Assembly (NCBI RefSeq): GCF_032854445.1
Contig: NC_088304.1
Span: forward strand, 7,761,704 to 7,825,703
Direction of reading: 5' to 3'
Source: Liolophura sinensis
Lineage: Eukaryota; Mollusca; Polyplacophora; Chitonida; Chitonidae
Length of the DNA stretch: 64,000 bases
Positions 46,721-62,400 of this stretch are shown piece after piece; the stretch's first letter is position 1; each line of letters begins with the position of its first letter. Under the pieces are notes generated by a model. That model had not been told where the DNA came from and did no database searches. It saw only the letters and a list, made by a program, of their open reading frames with translations. Position numbers and translations under genes: made by a program.

Positions 46721-47150
46721 GAGTCTGAGAGCAAACAAGTCCACAAGTCGTCAAATCCTACTTGGGGTCTGAATAAGGCAAAGTGTTTCTTATTTTTTAG
46801 AAATTGTATATGAGCAATTCGGATGACCATTTACGACCAGAAAACGCGGCTAATACGGCTATCACGTTTTCAACACGCGTGCCAAGTAAAGCTAATACTC
46901 CGCCGATAGTCTACAACCTACAAACGGATACACACGGTCCGATAACTCGTGCGAAGTTACTGTGCCAGAATACAACAACACGTATGATAAAATTCCGTCA
47001 CAGACACCGTAAAACCACAGAGACGTGTTTGGAATCTCTCAAGCTTGACGGACGAACGGTACACGGCGTAATGGCGGCGATGCAATCTCGCATTTGATTG
47101 GTCGACAGCTGTAGGTGTGTCCGGCCTGTTGAAGTTAACCTCATGACGTA
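46721..47150 (-). promoter_or_regulatory. WSB 5' UTR and promoter region
   Basis: Upstream of the WSB ATG and richer in CpG than its surroundings (for example ACACGCGTGCC, GACGGACGAACGG). A YY1-like ATGGCGGCGATG lies at 47071-47082. No TATA box is obvious. A plus-strand open frame here (46804-47097) has no recognisable similarity. Confidence 0.45.
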
Positions 47151-49215
47151 TATGTGGACGGTATGCAAATAGCAAACATGCTGTTTTCTCCAAAAAATGA
47201 TCGAATGTTGAATAAATATATATGCAGTTAAATTTAAAAGTTAGGGAAAAAGCCACAATATTTCGAAGACTGCACAGATTATAGTAAATTAAACAAATTT
47301 CTGAAAAACGTAAGTTTTTTTGTTTTGTTTTTTGATTGGTTGTAAATGTATATAAATACACCGATTAGAATATGTATTACAACAACCAAATAAACCCAGT
47401 ATATACAACATACGTGTGTTCTGACAAGACGAAAGTCACGTACAGGATTTTATAACTGCATGTGTAAAGGTACGGCCTAACGTATCATGAGTATGCAGTG
47501 TAAACAAGGGCCTCTAAACGGATTTCATCATATGCACGAAACATGTGTACATAAATGATATATGTATACAAGGTATGGGTGGGAGGGGGAGCGGGAGGGG
47601 CGAGTGCGTGTGTTGGGGAGGGGAGGGGTAATGCAAGTCTTACTTTACAAGTGTCAGAAACTCAGCAGTAGTGGTGGGGGTCGCGGTGTCGCTGTCTTGT
47701 TCACAGCCGTTTTTCTCTTGTAATTCTCGATATGTACCATAATACACGTTGTAAGTCTCACATTATCTATATCTGTGCAATGGATATGGATCGAATGGCG
47801 TTCGGTTGGCTCGGCTAGCTGGACACAACTTGTACACGTAGGCCTAAGTTACTTGTACGCAGCTATACCTGAGCTAGTGTTCAGTGACTGGAACATCTGC
47901 CAAGTTAACGTACACATGAATCAGTATTAATAATTCAATCTTTCCACAAAGCATCATTTGTTGTAGAATTATCCTGCATGATAGTAGGTCTACCATAGAA
48001 CTGTATTTCCTATTTTGGGATGGGGGTAGAGGGGAGCGAAGGGACGTGGCGGGGGTAGAGGATTGTGGTAAAGGTTGATGTATTCCAGCTCAGTTTGATG
48101 TTGTATGATTTACGTATGTAAAATATACATAACTCTTTGTGACAACCTTTGCCAAATTCTTTCCATTCCAGCATAGCTTTATAGGGAATAGGCGGCATAC
48201 ATGTATGTGTACGGATATGTCACAAGACCGAAAAAATAAATAAATAAAAAGATTTTTTAAAAACTAATTGCTAGTGCTCATTTTCTCGTCTGCGGTTACA
48301 TGCGACATGTTGTTTATCGCGTAACTTATCTCTACGCACGTTTCGTGTACATGTACTCATAATGACCTGTCTGACGAAATCAATTATAAATTAGGCCAAT
48401 GGGTCAGACATTACGTATATAGGCCAAGCTTACGTCGTTTGTCAGTAGGCCTATAACTTTTGTCATCAGATATGTAACTTTCTTCCCGATATTCTTATCT
48501 CATTTGTGTTGATAGTGTACGGGGTGTCTGTCTACGCACGGAGTAAACTACCAACCTTAGTCATGCACATGACAAACCTCCTGACTTAAAGCCGTAGCCG
48601 AATCAGCTAGCGTTTGCAGCAAGTCTGCTTGAAAGACACAACAACGTGCATATTGCCTCTTGAGCTCAAAACTATTGATCGGATAGTCAAACAGTATATA
48701 CATGAATTGTAGAATAAAAACAGAGCTATTTTACAAAATGCTATGTTTTACCGTATTTTCAGCATTTTCAATGTTTAATTATCCAAATGTGTTTTCAAAC
48801 TAAAACACTGTCAAAAAGCTTTTAATTTCCATAATATGGATTTTTCTGAGTGATAGGCCTAAGTTAAAGTTTAAATTCTCCAACGTTCCGAAAGATTTGG
48901 AAATTTTGATATTCTTGTACTAGCGTTTACTACAAGACCACAAGAGATGTCAAAAGGCTGTGGAACCGTTTTTTCTATAGCTTACGTACTTAACATGTTA
49001 TACAATATACTGACACCGGGCCAACCAGCCATGTTTCCTTGCTCTAGCCTCTCAGTGCTAAGCTCCAAGTGAGGCAGTAACAAGTACCATTTGGGAGTGG
49101 TTTTAAACTACAGTTTTTTGAAGGACCCAACGGTCAGTCTGAAAGTTAAGCACCCGCAGCTTGCAATGATGTCAGCAAAGATGATATGTGCCACAACATG
49201 TGCATGTAAGCGTAT
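47151..49215. other. Noncoding interval with a G-rich block
   Basis: No exon recognised on either strand. A G-rich tract at 47573-47632 has six or more GGG runs and could form a quadruplex. A family 2 SINE fragment lies at 48995-49090 (CCAACCAGCCATGTTTCCTT, AGCTCCAAGTGAGGCAGTAA). Confidence 0.5.
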
Positions 49216-49221
49216 TGACAA

Positions 49222-50042
49222 GCAGTTTTACTTTTTAATCCAAGTTTTTTTGATATGTTAAAATCATTTAAGATATCTTGAATTCATTTAATGATATCAT
49301 AAAATGGATTTATGTCTTGAATTCAATGGATGATATCATTAATTTAGTTAATGATATCATGTGTTCAAGATGACGAATCCTGACCCTCATTGCGTAGACC
49401 GCATGTGCGATCTGACCAAAAATGGCGGACATACACGAGCGTCCTAAGTCGTCTGGGGTATTGGGCGCTTGTTCATCAACCGTAGTAATAATTAAGTCGC
49501 TGCCGGAACTTTTCTGATGATCTTTATGCCTTGTGACTTGAGTGTTAATTTTTACAGATTTTCAGCACTTCCCAGTGTATTATATATTATTAGCATATAC
49601 TTCACAACTGTCAGAACAACGTTGCCAGACAACATACAAGTTACCGTTATGAAAATATAGTATATTTTTTAAAGTCCTGGGACGCTTATGTCCCTCCGTC
49701 CACCACATTTAATGATATCCTGAAATGAACTCGTGATATCGTGAATTAAAATTGTGTGATGTTGACACGAATTCGTGATATCTGGAAATGATTTATAGAT
49801 ATCAAGAAACAGATTACATTTATTGATATCTTAGAATATTTCATGATATCTTAAAAACGCGACAATACATCAGTAAGTGATTTCAAGATATCAGAAATTA
49901 TTTAATGATATCAGGAATGAATTTATGATATCTTAAATTATTTTAAGATATCTTGAGTTTTTTGCTGATATCATTAAATGAATTCAAGATGTCTTAAATT
50001 ATTTTAACATATCAAAAATTTGAATTAAAAAGTAAAACAGCT
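49222..50042. mobile_element. Long-TIR element with dense GATATC subterminal motifs (about 820 bp)
   Basis: Left arm GCAGTTTTACTTTTTAAT, TTTTTGATATGTTAAAAT, TTGAATTCATTTAATGATAT. The right arm (about 49965-50040) is the imperfect reverse complement, over about 75 bp. GATATC or close variants recur throughout both subterminal regions but are absent from the middle (about 49385-49700). There is no open frame for a transposase, so it looks like a non-autonomous DNA transposon. Confidence 0.8.
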
Positions 50043-52480
<2,438 letters not shown>

Positions 52481-52489
52481 TTGATCTTG

Positions 52490-52746
52490 ATTCTTGATTG
52501 GTGTTTTACGCCGTACTCAAGAATATTTCACTTATATGACGGCGGCCAGCATTATGGTGGGTGGAAACCGGGCAGAGCCCGGGGGAAACCCACGACCATC
52601 CGCAGGTTGCTGGCAGACCTTCTCACGTACGGCAGGAGAGGAAGCCAGCATGAGCTGGACTTGAACTCACAGCGACCGCATTGGTGAGAGACTCCTGGGT
52701 CATTACGCTGCGCTAGCGCTTTAACCGACTGAGCCACGGAGGCCCC
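52490..52746 (-). mobile_element. Full-length MetaSINE-like element, best copy in the window
   Basis: Minus strand: head GGGGCCTCCGTGGCTCAGTC with A-box TGGCTCAGTCGG (52726-52737) and B-box GTTCAAGTCC (52657-52666). Then GGTCTGCCAGCAACCTGCGG, CCACCATAATGCTGGCCGCC, AAGTGAAATATTCTTGAGTA and CGGCGTAAAACACCAATC. The repeated TTCTTGAT-type end replaces the usual TTTATT tail. Pol III promoter boxes appear intact. Confidence 0.88.
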
Positions 52747-52977
52747 TTGTGAACACTGACGTCACATAAGATTTTTGCAAACTTGATAAATGCAATCTGC
52801 TAAACTACCACATTAAAATGCACAAACATACTTGTATAGAGTCATATATACATTAACAGAATAGGCCCTAAAGCAAATTATTTCTTAATGGATATATAAT
52901 TCATGGATAAAAACACTACTATATACAAATGTAGGGCAGGCATCATTCATTGTTCTGATAATGTCTCTGAGTCCTTG

Positions 52978-52981
52978 ATAT

Positions 52982-53012
<31 letters not shown>

Positions 53013-53235
53013 TTTGATTGATGTTTTACGCCGTACTCAAGAATATTTCACTTATACGACGGCGGCCAGCATTATGGTGGGTGGAAACCGGGCAGAGCCC
53101 GGGGAAAACCCACGACCATCCGCAGGTTGCTGGCAGACCTTCCCACGTACTTTCGGAGAGGAAGCCAGCACGGACTTAACTTGAACTCACAGCGCCCGCA
53201 TTGGTGAGAGGCTCCTGGGTCATTACGGAATCCTT
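52978..53235 (-). mobile_element. MetaSINE-like element, head truncated, long TTTA tail
   Basis: The tail is an uninterrupted TTTA run at 52981-53014. The body is nearly identical to the copy 240 bp to the left; it ends at CTCCTGGGTCATTACG without the A-box. Little divergence suggests recent insertion. Confidence 0.88.
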
Positions 53236-55530
53236 GTAATCGCAAGAAGGTTAGGTTTTTTGGAAAATTCTGCAACGAACGCGAACTTGAACACGGACTT
53301 GAACACAAACAGATTTCAGATAGGTAACATAACTTCTAGTTCAGTAGCAGTTTCATCATGACGAAGAATTCACTGTACTATCCAAAGATGCTTCTGATTA
53401 ACTTGTAACCAGTACTTGTAGATTTTTTAGGGATACACCAACTACTTCCAGAGAAGTTTCACCCAAAACGCTGTTTGGTAAATCTCAAGATATATGCTCC
53501 TTAGAGATGAAATGGTGCGCATACTCTCTACCAGCAGTAAGGCAGACAAAGATGTTTCAAGGATTATCATGCAGATGCGGTTGTTCTCTAATGGACGAAA
53601 ACAAACCAGACTCGTATCCAGTTCGCCTAGCTTAGTGTAGATCACAGCAGACTTAGAAAAGCAATCCAAAAACTTGACCAAAGAATCATTACCCTTCACG
53701 TGCATTAGAAGCCCTAGACTGTACACAAACAGGAGTCTTTCCCGAGAAATAGCGGTGTTAATCTATAATTATTCAATGATTCCTCCAGAAGTAGTGCAAA
53801 GGAGGAACAGAAACAGACTGTTGTAGTAAATGAAAACGTATTCTTCTTATAAGGAATGGTCTAGTTCTAAATCAAAAAGGGCTACGCTTGACAGTTTTAA
53901 GATCAAGGTCAAAACGTCCACAAATAATCATGTTTCAGAATGAGTTGGATGATTCACTTTACTTTGTTTTTCGGATGAGAAGAGAAATCTTCTCCTTTAT
54001 CCAGATAGTTTGACCATGCAACGAATCAATGACAACCAATACCCAGGGTTCCGTAATTAAAGCCACCAGGGCCTCTACCTTAGAATGTTCCAGAATACCC
54101 TCATTTCGGGGCCTGTTTGTTTACAACAAGTGTTCAAGAATTTTCTTATTCTAAAAAATTCCACCAGTCTATATACATGTAAGACCTATGAAAGCAGGTC
54201 AAAGGAAGAGAAAGGAGAATTATTGAGAGTTTTGGATGCTTTCGCTGTGTATTACCTTAGTAGGCCTTTTGTGCTGAATTTTGGTGTCTTTATAGCCTCT
54301 GGCTTTGTTATATACCATCTCCACCGAGCACTTGTTCAGTCTGAACTTGTATATTTAATTTGTGCCCTTGTGTACACAGTGCTTATTAGTACACGGACCC
54401 TGTCTGTGGAATTTTGTGTATATTTCGTCATACACTGTTATACTGTGGATTTTCCCTCGTGAATATTGCCTCTGTGCAATTTTTAAGCATTGTGGAGTAT
54501 ATGTGTCCGTTTGGACTTGACACCATTGTACATGAAAGTACTTTAGCATTTGTACAGATATTCCTATCCTTTCTTGTTAAACTTCAGTACTTTAGTATTT
54601 GTAAAAGTCTTGTTATCTGTTCTTGTTAAACCTAATAAATTGTTGTAAAATAAAATCTGCTGGTTTTGGTTACTTTTTTTGTGCGGCTAAACTGTCGTGT
54701 ATTTCGAACAAACCAATTCGTTATAATACAGACAGTTTAGGTCGTAACAAAGTTTACTTTGGCGTTTGGGGTGCCATTTGAAATTTACCATTTGGATATT
54801 TACACCTGACGTTAAGAGTTAACTGTTAACACAACAACGATAGAATGTCCATATATGTTACAAAACAAACTTTATTTCTTCTGTGTCTTTTGTGGCTGCA
54901 ACGAAAACTGCTGATGCAGTTCTTCTCGTCCTTGTAGCTCACCCCTCTCCAAACCCAAAGAGGGCTTAAATGTCATCTTACCTCAGCAAAACTGCCCTTA
55001 TGTTTTAGAAGATTAGCTTGAATTAGTTAAGGAAGTATTCCTAAAGGTAAATATTCTGTTCCTAAGTTGATTGGCGGTTCAAATAGCGCTGTTATTGTAT
55101 GACTGTTGGCAATATATAAGTTGAACAATAAGTATGTTTACTAAAGGGAGCATAACACATACAAAGCTACCCATCTGCGAGGGCTTTCATATCAAAAAAT
55201 GAATTAAAGACATGTACAAACTTTAAAATAGCAAGGAGATTTGGCCATCCTGGGTGATACCAGTATGTGAAACTTTGCCTTATCCCATGGAATATATCTC
55301 ATTCGCTCTTGGATTGCTTGTTAATTGAAGTAATAACCATGGATGTAGGCATCGAAACAGACATTCGTGTATGAATCGTCAGCTATAATGGAAGTTCCAG
55401 GTCAACAGTCGCAAGATCAGTTTCTAAAAGTAGGAAGTTCCTTAAGTATGAAATTAAGACGGATTAAGCAATAGTTCTCAATGGTCTGGGGTGGAGTGGG
55501 GGGTGGGGGCTCCGTGCATGACCGATGTGT
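53236..55530. other. Noncoding interval with possible retroelement remnant
   Basis: No conserved exon recognised. At 54085-54660 there is a 125-codon open frame followed by clustered AATAAA-type signals (54634-54652). This resembles the terminal part or LTR of a retroelement, but I see no protein motif or paired repeat to prove it. Confidence 0.3.
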
Positions 55531-55765
55531 TTAGCGTGCCATCACGGCACAATGACTCAGGAGCCTCGCACCACTGCAGTCGCTGTTAATTCAAGTCCAG
55601 CTCATGCTCTGGCCGCACATAAAAAGGTCTGTCAGCAACATATGGATGGTTGTGTGTTTTTCCCCAAGGGTTCTGCCCGTTTTCCTCCCACCATAATGCT
55701 GGCCACTGTCGTATAAGTGAAATATTCTTGAGTGAGTTGAAGACACCAACCGGATCAAACAAATG
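55530..55765 (+). mobile_element. MetaSINE-like element, diverged
   Basis: Head remnant AATGACTCAGGAGCCTC and B-box AATTCAAGTCCAGCTCATGC, body GGTCTGTCAGCAACATATGG and CCTCCCACCATAATGCTGGC, then AAGTGAAATATTCTTGAGTG and no long tail. Confidence 0.8.
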
Positions 55766-57505
55766 ATCCTGGAAAGACCCAAGGCATGATTTATTTGTGT
55801 TTAACGTAGCGGTCAAGAATCTGACACTTGCATGTATTAGACGGAGGAGTAAACTACTGCCCTTTGCCAGCTTCCTGCCAACCTCCTGACCTAAAAGGCA
55901 ACTTTAAATGGCAACTATATAAATGGCAACAACTATATATGGCAACTATATTGGGAGATCGACACTCAATCCAACCCGAATTTCATTTTTGCTGACCTTG
56001 GCCGCTTTTCAGTGTCATTGGAGGCGTTATTTTTTTTGATTGCCTTTAAAATATTATATCTGTTCAGCAAATTTCGTACTCTATACACACGTATTCACCA
56101 ACTAAGTCATGCAGAAGAGCTACGTTGTTTTTCATTGACCTTGACTTATGATTTCCAGGTCGCTGGGTCTATGAGTCATTACCTTATAAACGCTCTTTTC
56201 AACACTTGTATTCATGTAATAAGAAGATCCACACTGGCTTTTTTATATTTTTGTTTATTTATAAGTTATATTTTTGTAGCAGACATGTAAATGCCAAACT
56301 TCGACCACATGTGTTTTATTGACCATATCCTATTTGATCAAGGTCGTTTGCCTTCGTATTACATTATAAACGCACTTTCTTGCAATTGCGTGCTAATGGC
56401 ACAATGATTGTTATCAATACGACGGCGCTTAGTTTTCCGGATGCATGGATGGAAGAAAAAATCCTTTAACGAAACTATGAGACAGTGCAAGCGGCATCGA
56501 GCGCGGTCGACTGTCCTAGTGACAAAGAAGCGGGGTGAACTTTTCTGTCCAAATCATGGGATGGAATATGCACCTCGTCTACCAACTAGAGTATCAACGA
56601 TTGAAACACAGTACTAATAGTCGTTTTCTAAGTAAACGACTCTTGACTTTAAGGAGATGAAAACATGAAAATGACGTAGCATCATATGAAAGCGTGAAAG
56701 AAGTATTTGTAAAGTTCTAAACGAGGATTTTGGGCATGTTTTATGAATTTATATGAATGTAAACTCGTACATATCCAAGTATATGCATTAAGCAAGAATT
56801 ATTACATTATTTAATAAAATATAATCTTTTGATGATCAAAATTCTGGTTTTTCACATTTATTAGGAGCACAGATAAAGGAGAAATAAAGCAGAAATAAAA
56901 TAAATAGGAATAATTAATGTACAAATACACATGGACGAAGGCACACGCCAGTAAGCATGGGTGTGGTAACTGAAGGCATATGTCGGTAAGCATGAGTGTG
57001 GTAGCCGATACACATATAAACGGTCCACTCTGTATATAGGATCTATATACTGACTGACGTTTAAGATTACTTTTAGTTTTACATTTAGCCTAGTTTCACA
57101 TCAGTATTTTTTAGTAACAAATAACTAAACACGAATCGACGCTGTTTTTGGGACAGCATTGAAAGCTGCGAATTACACTTATTTGTGGAGCAGCTCATGG
57201 CATATTTAGCACAGCTGGGTTAAATGTTTGGATCGTTCCAGTTTGAACTGGCTCAGCCCGTAACCCTTGTCCAATCAGTCGCAATGCACACATTCTTGAA
57301 TCCAGATCTTGCTGGCTTGGTTCCTGTTTGTGGCGCCAGGAGAAATGACATGTGGATCTGCCTTCCACTATCTCAGGGATATACAGTGCCCAGTGTCTAA
57401 ACAGACGTTCCCACACCAGCCGTCAATTGCTATAATAAACATCACCACTCAATTATAGCACAAGCAAAACAACTTTCAACACAAAGAAATGAAGAAAAGT
57501 GTGTG
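55766..57505. other. Noncoding interval
   Basis: Nothing recognised beyond short AT-rich tracts. The two overlapping open stretches near 57195-57420 on opposite strands have no family resemblance. Confidence 0.4.
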
Positions 57506-57509
57506 TGTT

Positions 57510-57715
57510 GGTGTATTGAGTTTTACGTCGTATTTAACAAGTTTTCTGTCATATGACGACGAGAAGTCATTAGGTATGTATATACAGAGGCCTGTGTCTT
57601 CTTGTCCACAACCCCAAAGCACTGTCGACACTGGAGTACCATGCCGAAGATGCCCGATATGACACCCACCCAATCGCGTCATTCTGACTCTGCGCCCACC
57701 CGTCCTGTGTACAGT
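57510..57715 (-). mobile_element. SINE fragment, family 2 body without tRNA head
   Basis: Plus strand: GAGTTTTACGTCGTATTTAA, TCTGTCATATGACGACGAGA, TACCATGCCGAAGATGCC and ATGACACCCACCCAATCGCG. It shares these with the copies at 4990-5350 and 29910-30195. Confidence 0.65.
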
Positions 57716-59195
57716 AAATTACAGAAAATATGACCTCTTTTTTGTTTCAGCAGCTGGGTGTGTTATGGTAGGAGTTTGTGAACTGATGTACTCGGTATAG
57801 CATTAGACAGTGTCGTCGCTGTTCTGGTTTTACTCTTTATGCTGTAAGTCTTTTATTGTATGATTGTATTCGTGCATAGACTAGTGACCTTGACTAAATT
57901 GCAATTAACATCACTGCATTTTTTTCTCTTTGCCTAATTCTGCTTTAGCCAGGGCGTATAGAGAGGGCGTATAATGTGCCACTACTCGTGCATGAACAGT
58001 CAGCAGAATATAAGCATAACTCAGATAAACTGACAAGTGACCGGAATTCACCGGTTGAGTTTGACCATTGGTCAGCTATCACATTGTGGCTGCTCTGGGT
58101 TTAATCTCTCTAGCTGTAGTGTTTTATGTTGCTGTTATCTACTTGGAACTCATCCATTCACGGTCTTTGCATATATACGAACGTCGGGCTTTCAGAGTTT
58201 CAGTATGGTAAGTTTATGCAGAACAAGTTACCCGTGGGAGCGTTTGCCCTTTACCTATAAATTGTGGGTCTTGTTATTGCGGCAGTTTTGCAGTTTTGTT
58301 GTTTCTCAAAAGTTGCCAATAATCAGTGCTATTTGACTCAACCATGATTCTGTTAAAGACAACGCCACGTGTATCTGTGGAGCGTACATCATATCTCGCC
58401 TTGTAGCATTTGTTAGACCTTGTGTGTTGTGAGGATTTCAATCAACGTCAGAAGTTATTAATGCAAAAACTTCTCTGTCAAAATTATTCCAACAAACATC
58501 TTCACTTCAAGGGAAAGTGAAAGTTGACACTGGGTATAATTCATCTAGTAGCTCTGCTTCATAATTGTGTCTAACTCCGCTTAACCCGGGGCTATAGGGG
58601 CTGTGTATTCATCCTGTTGAATTAGATGGCCACGCTGGATGTATGAACTGTTCCAGCGCAACTGAGATACATATTTTATCATTGACAACTTGGTACAGTA
58701 TTTTGCTTGGCATACTGTTACTACAGAATGTACCTTAGCGCGTCTTATCTTACCTCATAGTCCATAGCTCTAGCAATGTTTTGCTGGATATTTTTTTTGT
58801 TTGCCTGTTCATATTTTTCCAGTATTAGATTTGATTTTGACTTTTTGCAGAATTCGGACATGTTGTGTATTGTCACCATTGTGGTCAATTACAGACCAAA
58901 ATTGAGCTTTAGAAGCAGCCCTGAATAAACCAAGGTCAAACTGCTTATGCTTCATCTGATATTTAAAGCCAGAGCACCAGTGACAGGCTGTATACCATAC
59001 TTAAAACAGCATCGTGGGCTGATAGTCCTGTAGTTACACCGATATGATTCTAATTAACGACTCAAACGGGTAGTGGACTCGCTAGAATGTTTGCTTTCTT
59101 GTCAAAGCGACAGAGCTGCAATTCATACATTTAGCGCCCCTTGGTGTGACTGCTTTAACCCAATGTTTGATTCACAGTGTATAACTTGACATCAT
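57716..59195. other. Noncoding interval
   Basis: No exon recognised. Weak internal similarity between the regions near 57820-57850 and 58085-58120 suggests an old duplication. Confidence 0.35.
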
Positions 59196-59199
59196 AGTT

Positions 59200-59400
59200 G
59201 ATTTGTTTATTTATTTATGTGATTGGTTTTTCACGCGGTACTCCAAAATATTTCAGTTGTACGACGCCAGCACTAAGGTGGGAGAAAACCGGGCAGAATT
59301 CACCACCACCCGCAGGCTGCTGGCAGACCTTCCCACGTACGGCATGAGAGGAAGCCAACATCAGCTGGACTTGAACTCACAGCGACAGCGTACAGTTGAT
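59200..59400 (-). mobile_element. MetaSINE-like element, head missing
   Basis: TTTATTTATTTATGTGATTG tail, TTCACGCGGTACTCCAAAAT, AAACCGGGCAGAATTC, CAGGCTGCTGGCAGACCTTC, GAGAGGAAGCCAACATCAGC. An internal deletion removes part of the GCCCGGGG segment. Confidence 0.8.
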
Positions 59401-62400
59401 TTGAAATCAGACGGTAGATCAGATAAAGTATGGCGCAAATATCTGCTTTACTGCTGCTTAAATCGACCCTCATCCTGCCATGCACACTCTAACACGCAAG
59501 CACTTAGGTCAATGACTGCTGATTCGTAACACCTCACACTTTATAGAGCTGTCTCACTGGAATGCCGGGTGTAAGGCACAAGACAGGACACCGTATACCC
59601 AGTCACACCATACTGACACCAGAGAGTATTTAGTAAAATATTTGAAAAATCATAGAATTTTCCCACGTGTAAACTGCGTACATGTACGGCATATTGTTGG
59701 AACACACGTGGTCTTCAACAAAATTTAATTACATATAGACAGAAATGAAAAACTCTGTTACCGACGCTAAGCCTTGTTTTGGTCAACGCAAATTTAGTGA
59801 ATACAAGATTTTTCAAAATACGATATCATTTAAAGCCCTGAAATTCAAAATAAACGTCTAAGGCACGTTTAAACTTAAGTTAAGCTGTTAAGTCAAAAAT
59901 TGCCTTTGTACACGAAAATCAATGATAAATGCGAATAATTTGCCTTCAGAACTAAGGAGTTATCATACAAAACACTGGTGACATTGCCATCATTTTATTT
60001 CAGCGACTTATATCTTTATAATTACACAAGTTGTTTATAATTTGACACATTTCTCAAGTTACAAATCAGTGACATAAACCAAGGCATTTCTTTAAAAAAC
60101 AAAACCAAAGAACCATTAAAATAACACTGCTTTTTTGGAAATCAGATGTATGAAAACTGAACTTAGAAAAAAATACACACTACCAAGAAATGAAATTTAA
60201 ATAAATATATATACAAATACGGTGGAATAAAGTTCAATAGATTTCTACTGAGAAGTTATCCCTTACGGCCCAACAACTAGATGTTGATGCTCCTTGCGCA
60301 AGCCCTGTGTATACCGACAGTATATTGATTTAGGACAGAGATCGCTTACTTTAGGTGAAAAAAAAAACAAAACAAAAAACAAGACAAAACATGTCATCAG
60401 TTTCCACGGCACAGTAAACTGCACACGGAAAAACCTTAACATACTTTTTAATTTTCATGAAACAGAATTAAATGCATTCAAATATGAGAATCTTTATAGA
60501 ATATGGGATGTTGTCGCTGTATGGATTCATGATTACGCCGGGCAGCAAAGACAGAGCAGGCTTCCTTGTTAGTACCACAAATAATGCCTGAAAATACCTT
60601 TTATGTGCAGTAAAGTATTAATTAGATCAGTGTTTTATGCCGTACTCAAGAATACTTCACTTATACGGGGGCTACGACCGCTGGCGTTATGGTGCGGGGA
60701 AACCAGGCAAGCACTAAAGTAGTGCATTTTAAACTCCAGAATAACTTCAACAACAGCTAAATGCACTGGTGGAGAGTGTCCGTGTGAAATATTTTTGTTG
60801 TTCGCTGATGCACACATTGTACATACAGCCCATCTGAAAGGTTCAAGCATTTCAATACATTACATTCTGTTTCCCAAAATTCATGAAGGTTATTTATGAG
60901 CTACTCAATGTAGTTATCACTGATGCATCCAGAGATACTCAGTGTTTTTGTGTGTGTGTGTTGTTTTCCCTTTCAATTAAACAAACCACTGCCCTGTGTT
61001 GTCATGACAATCTGTTGGTCAGTGACTGATTCGTATTAGGAGGAAGTATCCCACAGGATCACAATCTTACCACATCCAGACATTACTTACACATTCTTAC
61101 TGACAAGGCCTACGTGTTCAGCCCATAAGGATTACATATGTCACAGTACATTATACAATTTCATCTAGAAATAATTATAAACAAATACTTTCATGAAGTG
61201 GACTGAGAATATAGTCGTAACCACTTGAATGCCGTTTCAACATTCTATACATCAGCATTGTTTCACTTGATTTCACTGCACACACACCCGTTGTTGTACA
61301 TCTTATACATAAATACTGCTAACAACGTCATACAAGCTAATCACAGTCAGAGGGACTTCGCTACTCTTTTTTTATGTACAAAACCATCTCTTTCAGCTTG
61401 TTCTAATATTTCAAACTGAAGTTGGTACAAGGGGATGGTACCAGATCATGGTCAACTGATTACCAGAGCAAATGGGCAGAGCTTTATTGCTGTCTTTATT
61501 ACCTGTTTTAGCTACTCAGTGCAACAGCATTTATTCTAAATGATGACGATGACATGAAAAAAAAGAATTCACTCTACAATGTGCATTGAGACCTGTTCAA
61601 GCTAACTAAATGGAGTAATTATTACTTTTTTTTGTCATATTGATTGAGTTGACCTCTTACCGTTCCTTCAAAGCAACTGATATTCAGCAAGATGCTTCCA
61701 GCTTTCTGAGTACAAACCCCTCCAGAGGGACAGTAAACCTAACTACCAGTATCAACTGTTGAAAAAAAAAAAAAAGAAAAAAAAAAGACAGATAGAAAGA
61801 AAGAAAGAAAGAAAAAAAAAAAACAGAAAATAAAATCGGCAAGAAACAAATTTACAGTAATCTGCTTTGGCATCTCCTATGAAAGCATAGCAGCCTTTGC
61901 AAGTGCATATACATGTATACCAAAATGCTGTTACACCATTTCAGGCTACTTAAATCAAACAGCTGGTTTAAAAGTACAGGGTCAATGTCACTAAAGTTAG
62001 ATCTTCTACACTGTCAGACCTGACAGCATTTGTCAAAAAGGCAGCACAACAGGTGTAAATCCAATCAATATATTTTTGAAAAATTTCCAAAAATCAACTA
62101 AAAACATGAAAATTGATAATTCCCTGGTTCTTAACTGGCTTGATAATCTCTACCAATAAGAACATGTTAAGCAGTAAGATGTATAAAGACTTCTGAATTA
62201 AAAATGCTCATGTCCTTTCCTTGAAAGATCAAACAGTAGAATTAACCAATGAGACATGTTCAATTCACAAAGACACGCCCTCAACAATATACAGAAACGA
62301 GAATTTGACTGGACCAACACCAGATGGACTTGAAGAAGGTGTTTCAAGCTGATACGATGAGTGGCTAACCAGGTACTAGATTTAACTTTTGTGAAATTGA

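Noticed and set aside
46804-47097. 97-codon plus-strand open frame upstream of WSB
   Set aside because: No family resemblance; it lies in the likely CpG-richer promoter/5' UTR of WSB.
57195-57420. Overlapping open stretches on both strands
   Set aside because: No recognisable domain, no splice context, and both strands open is common by chance.
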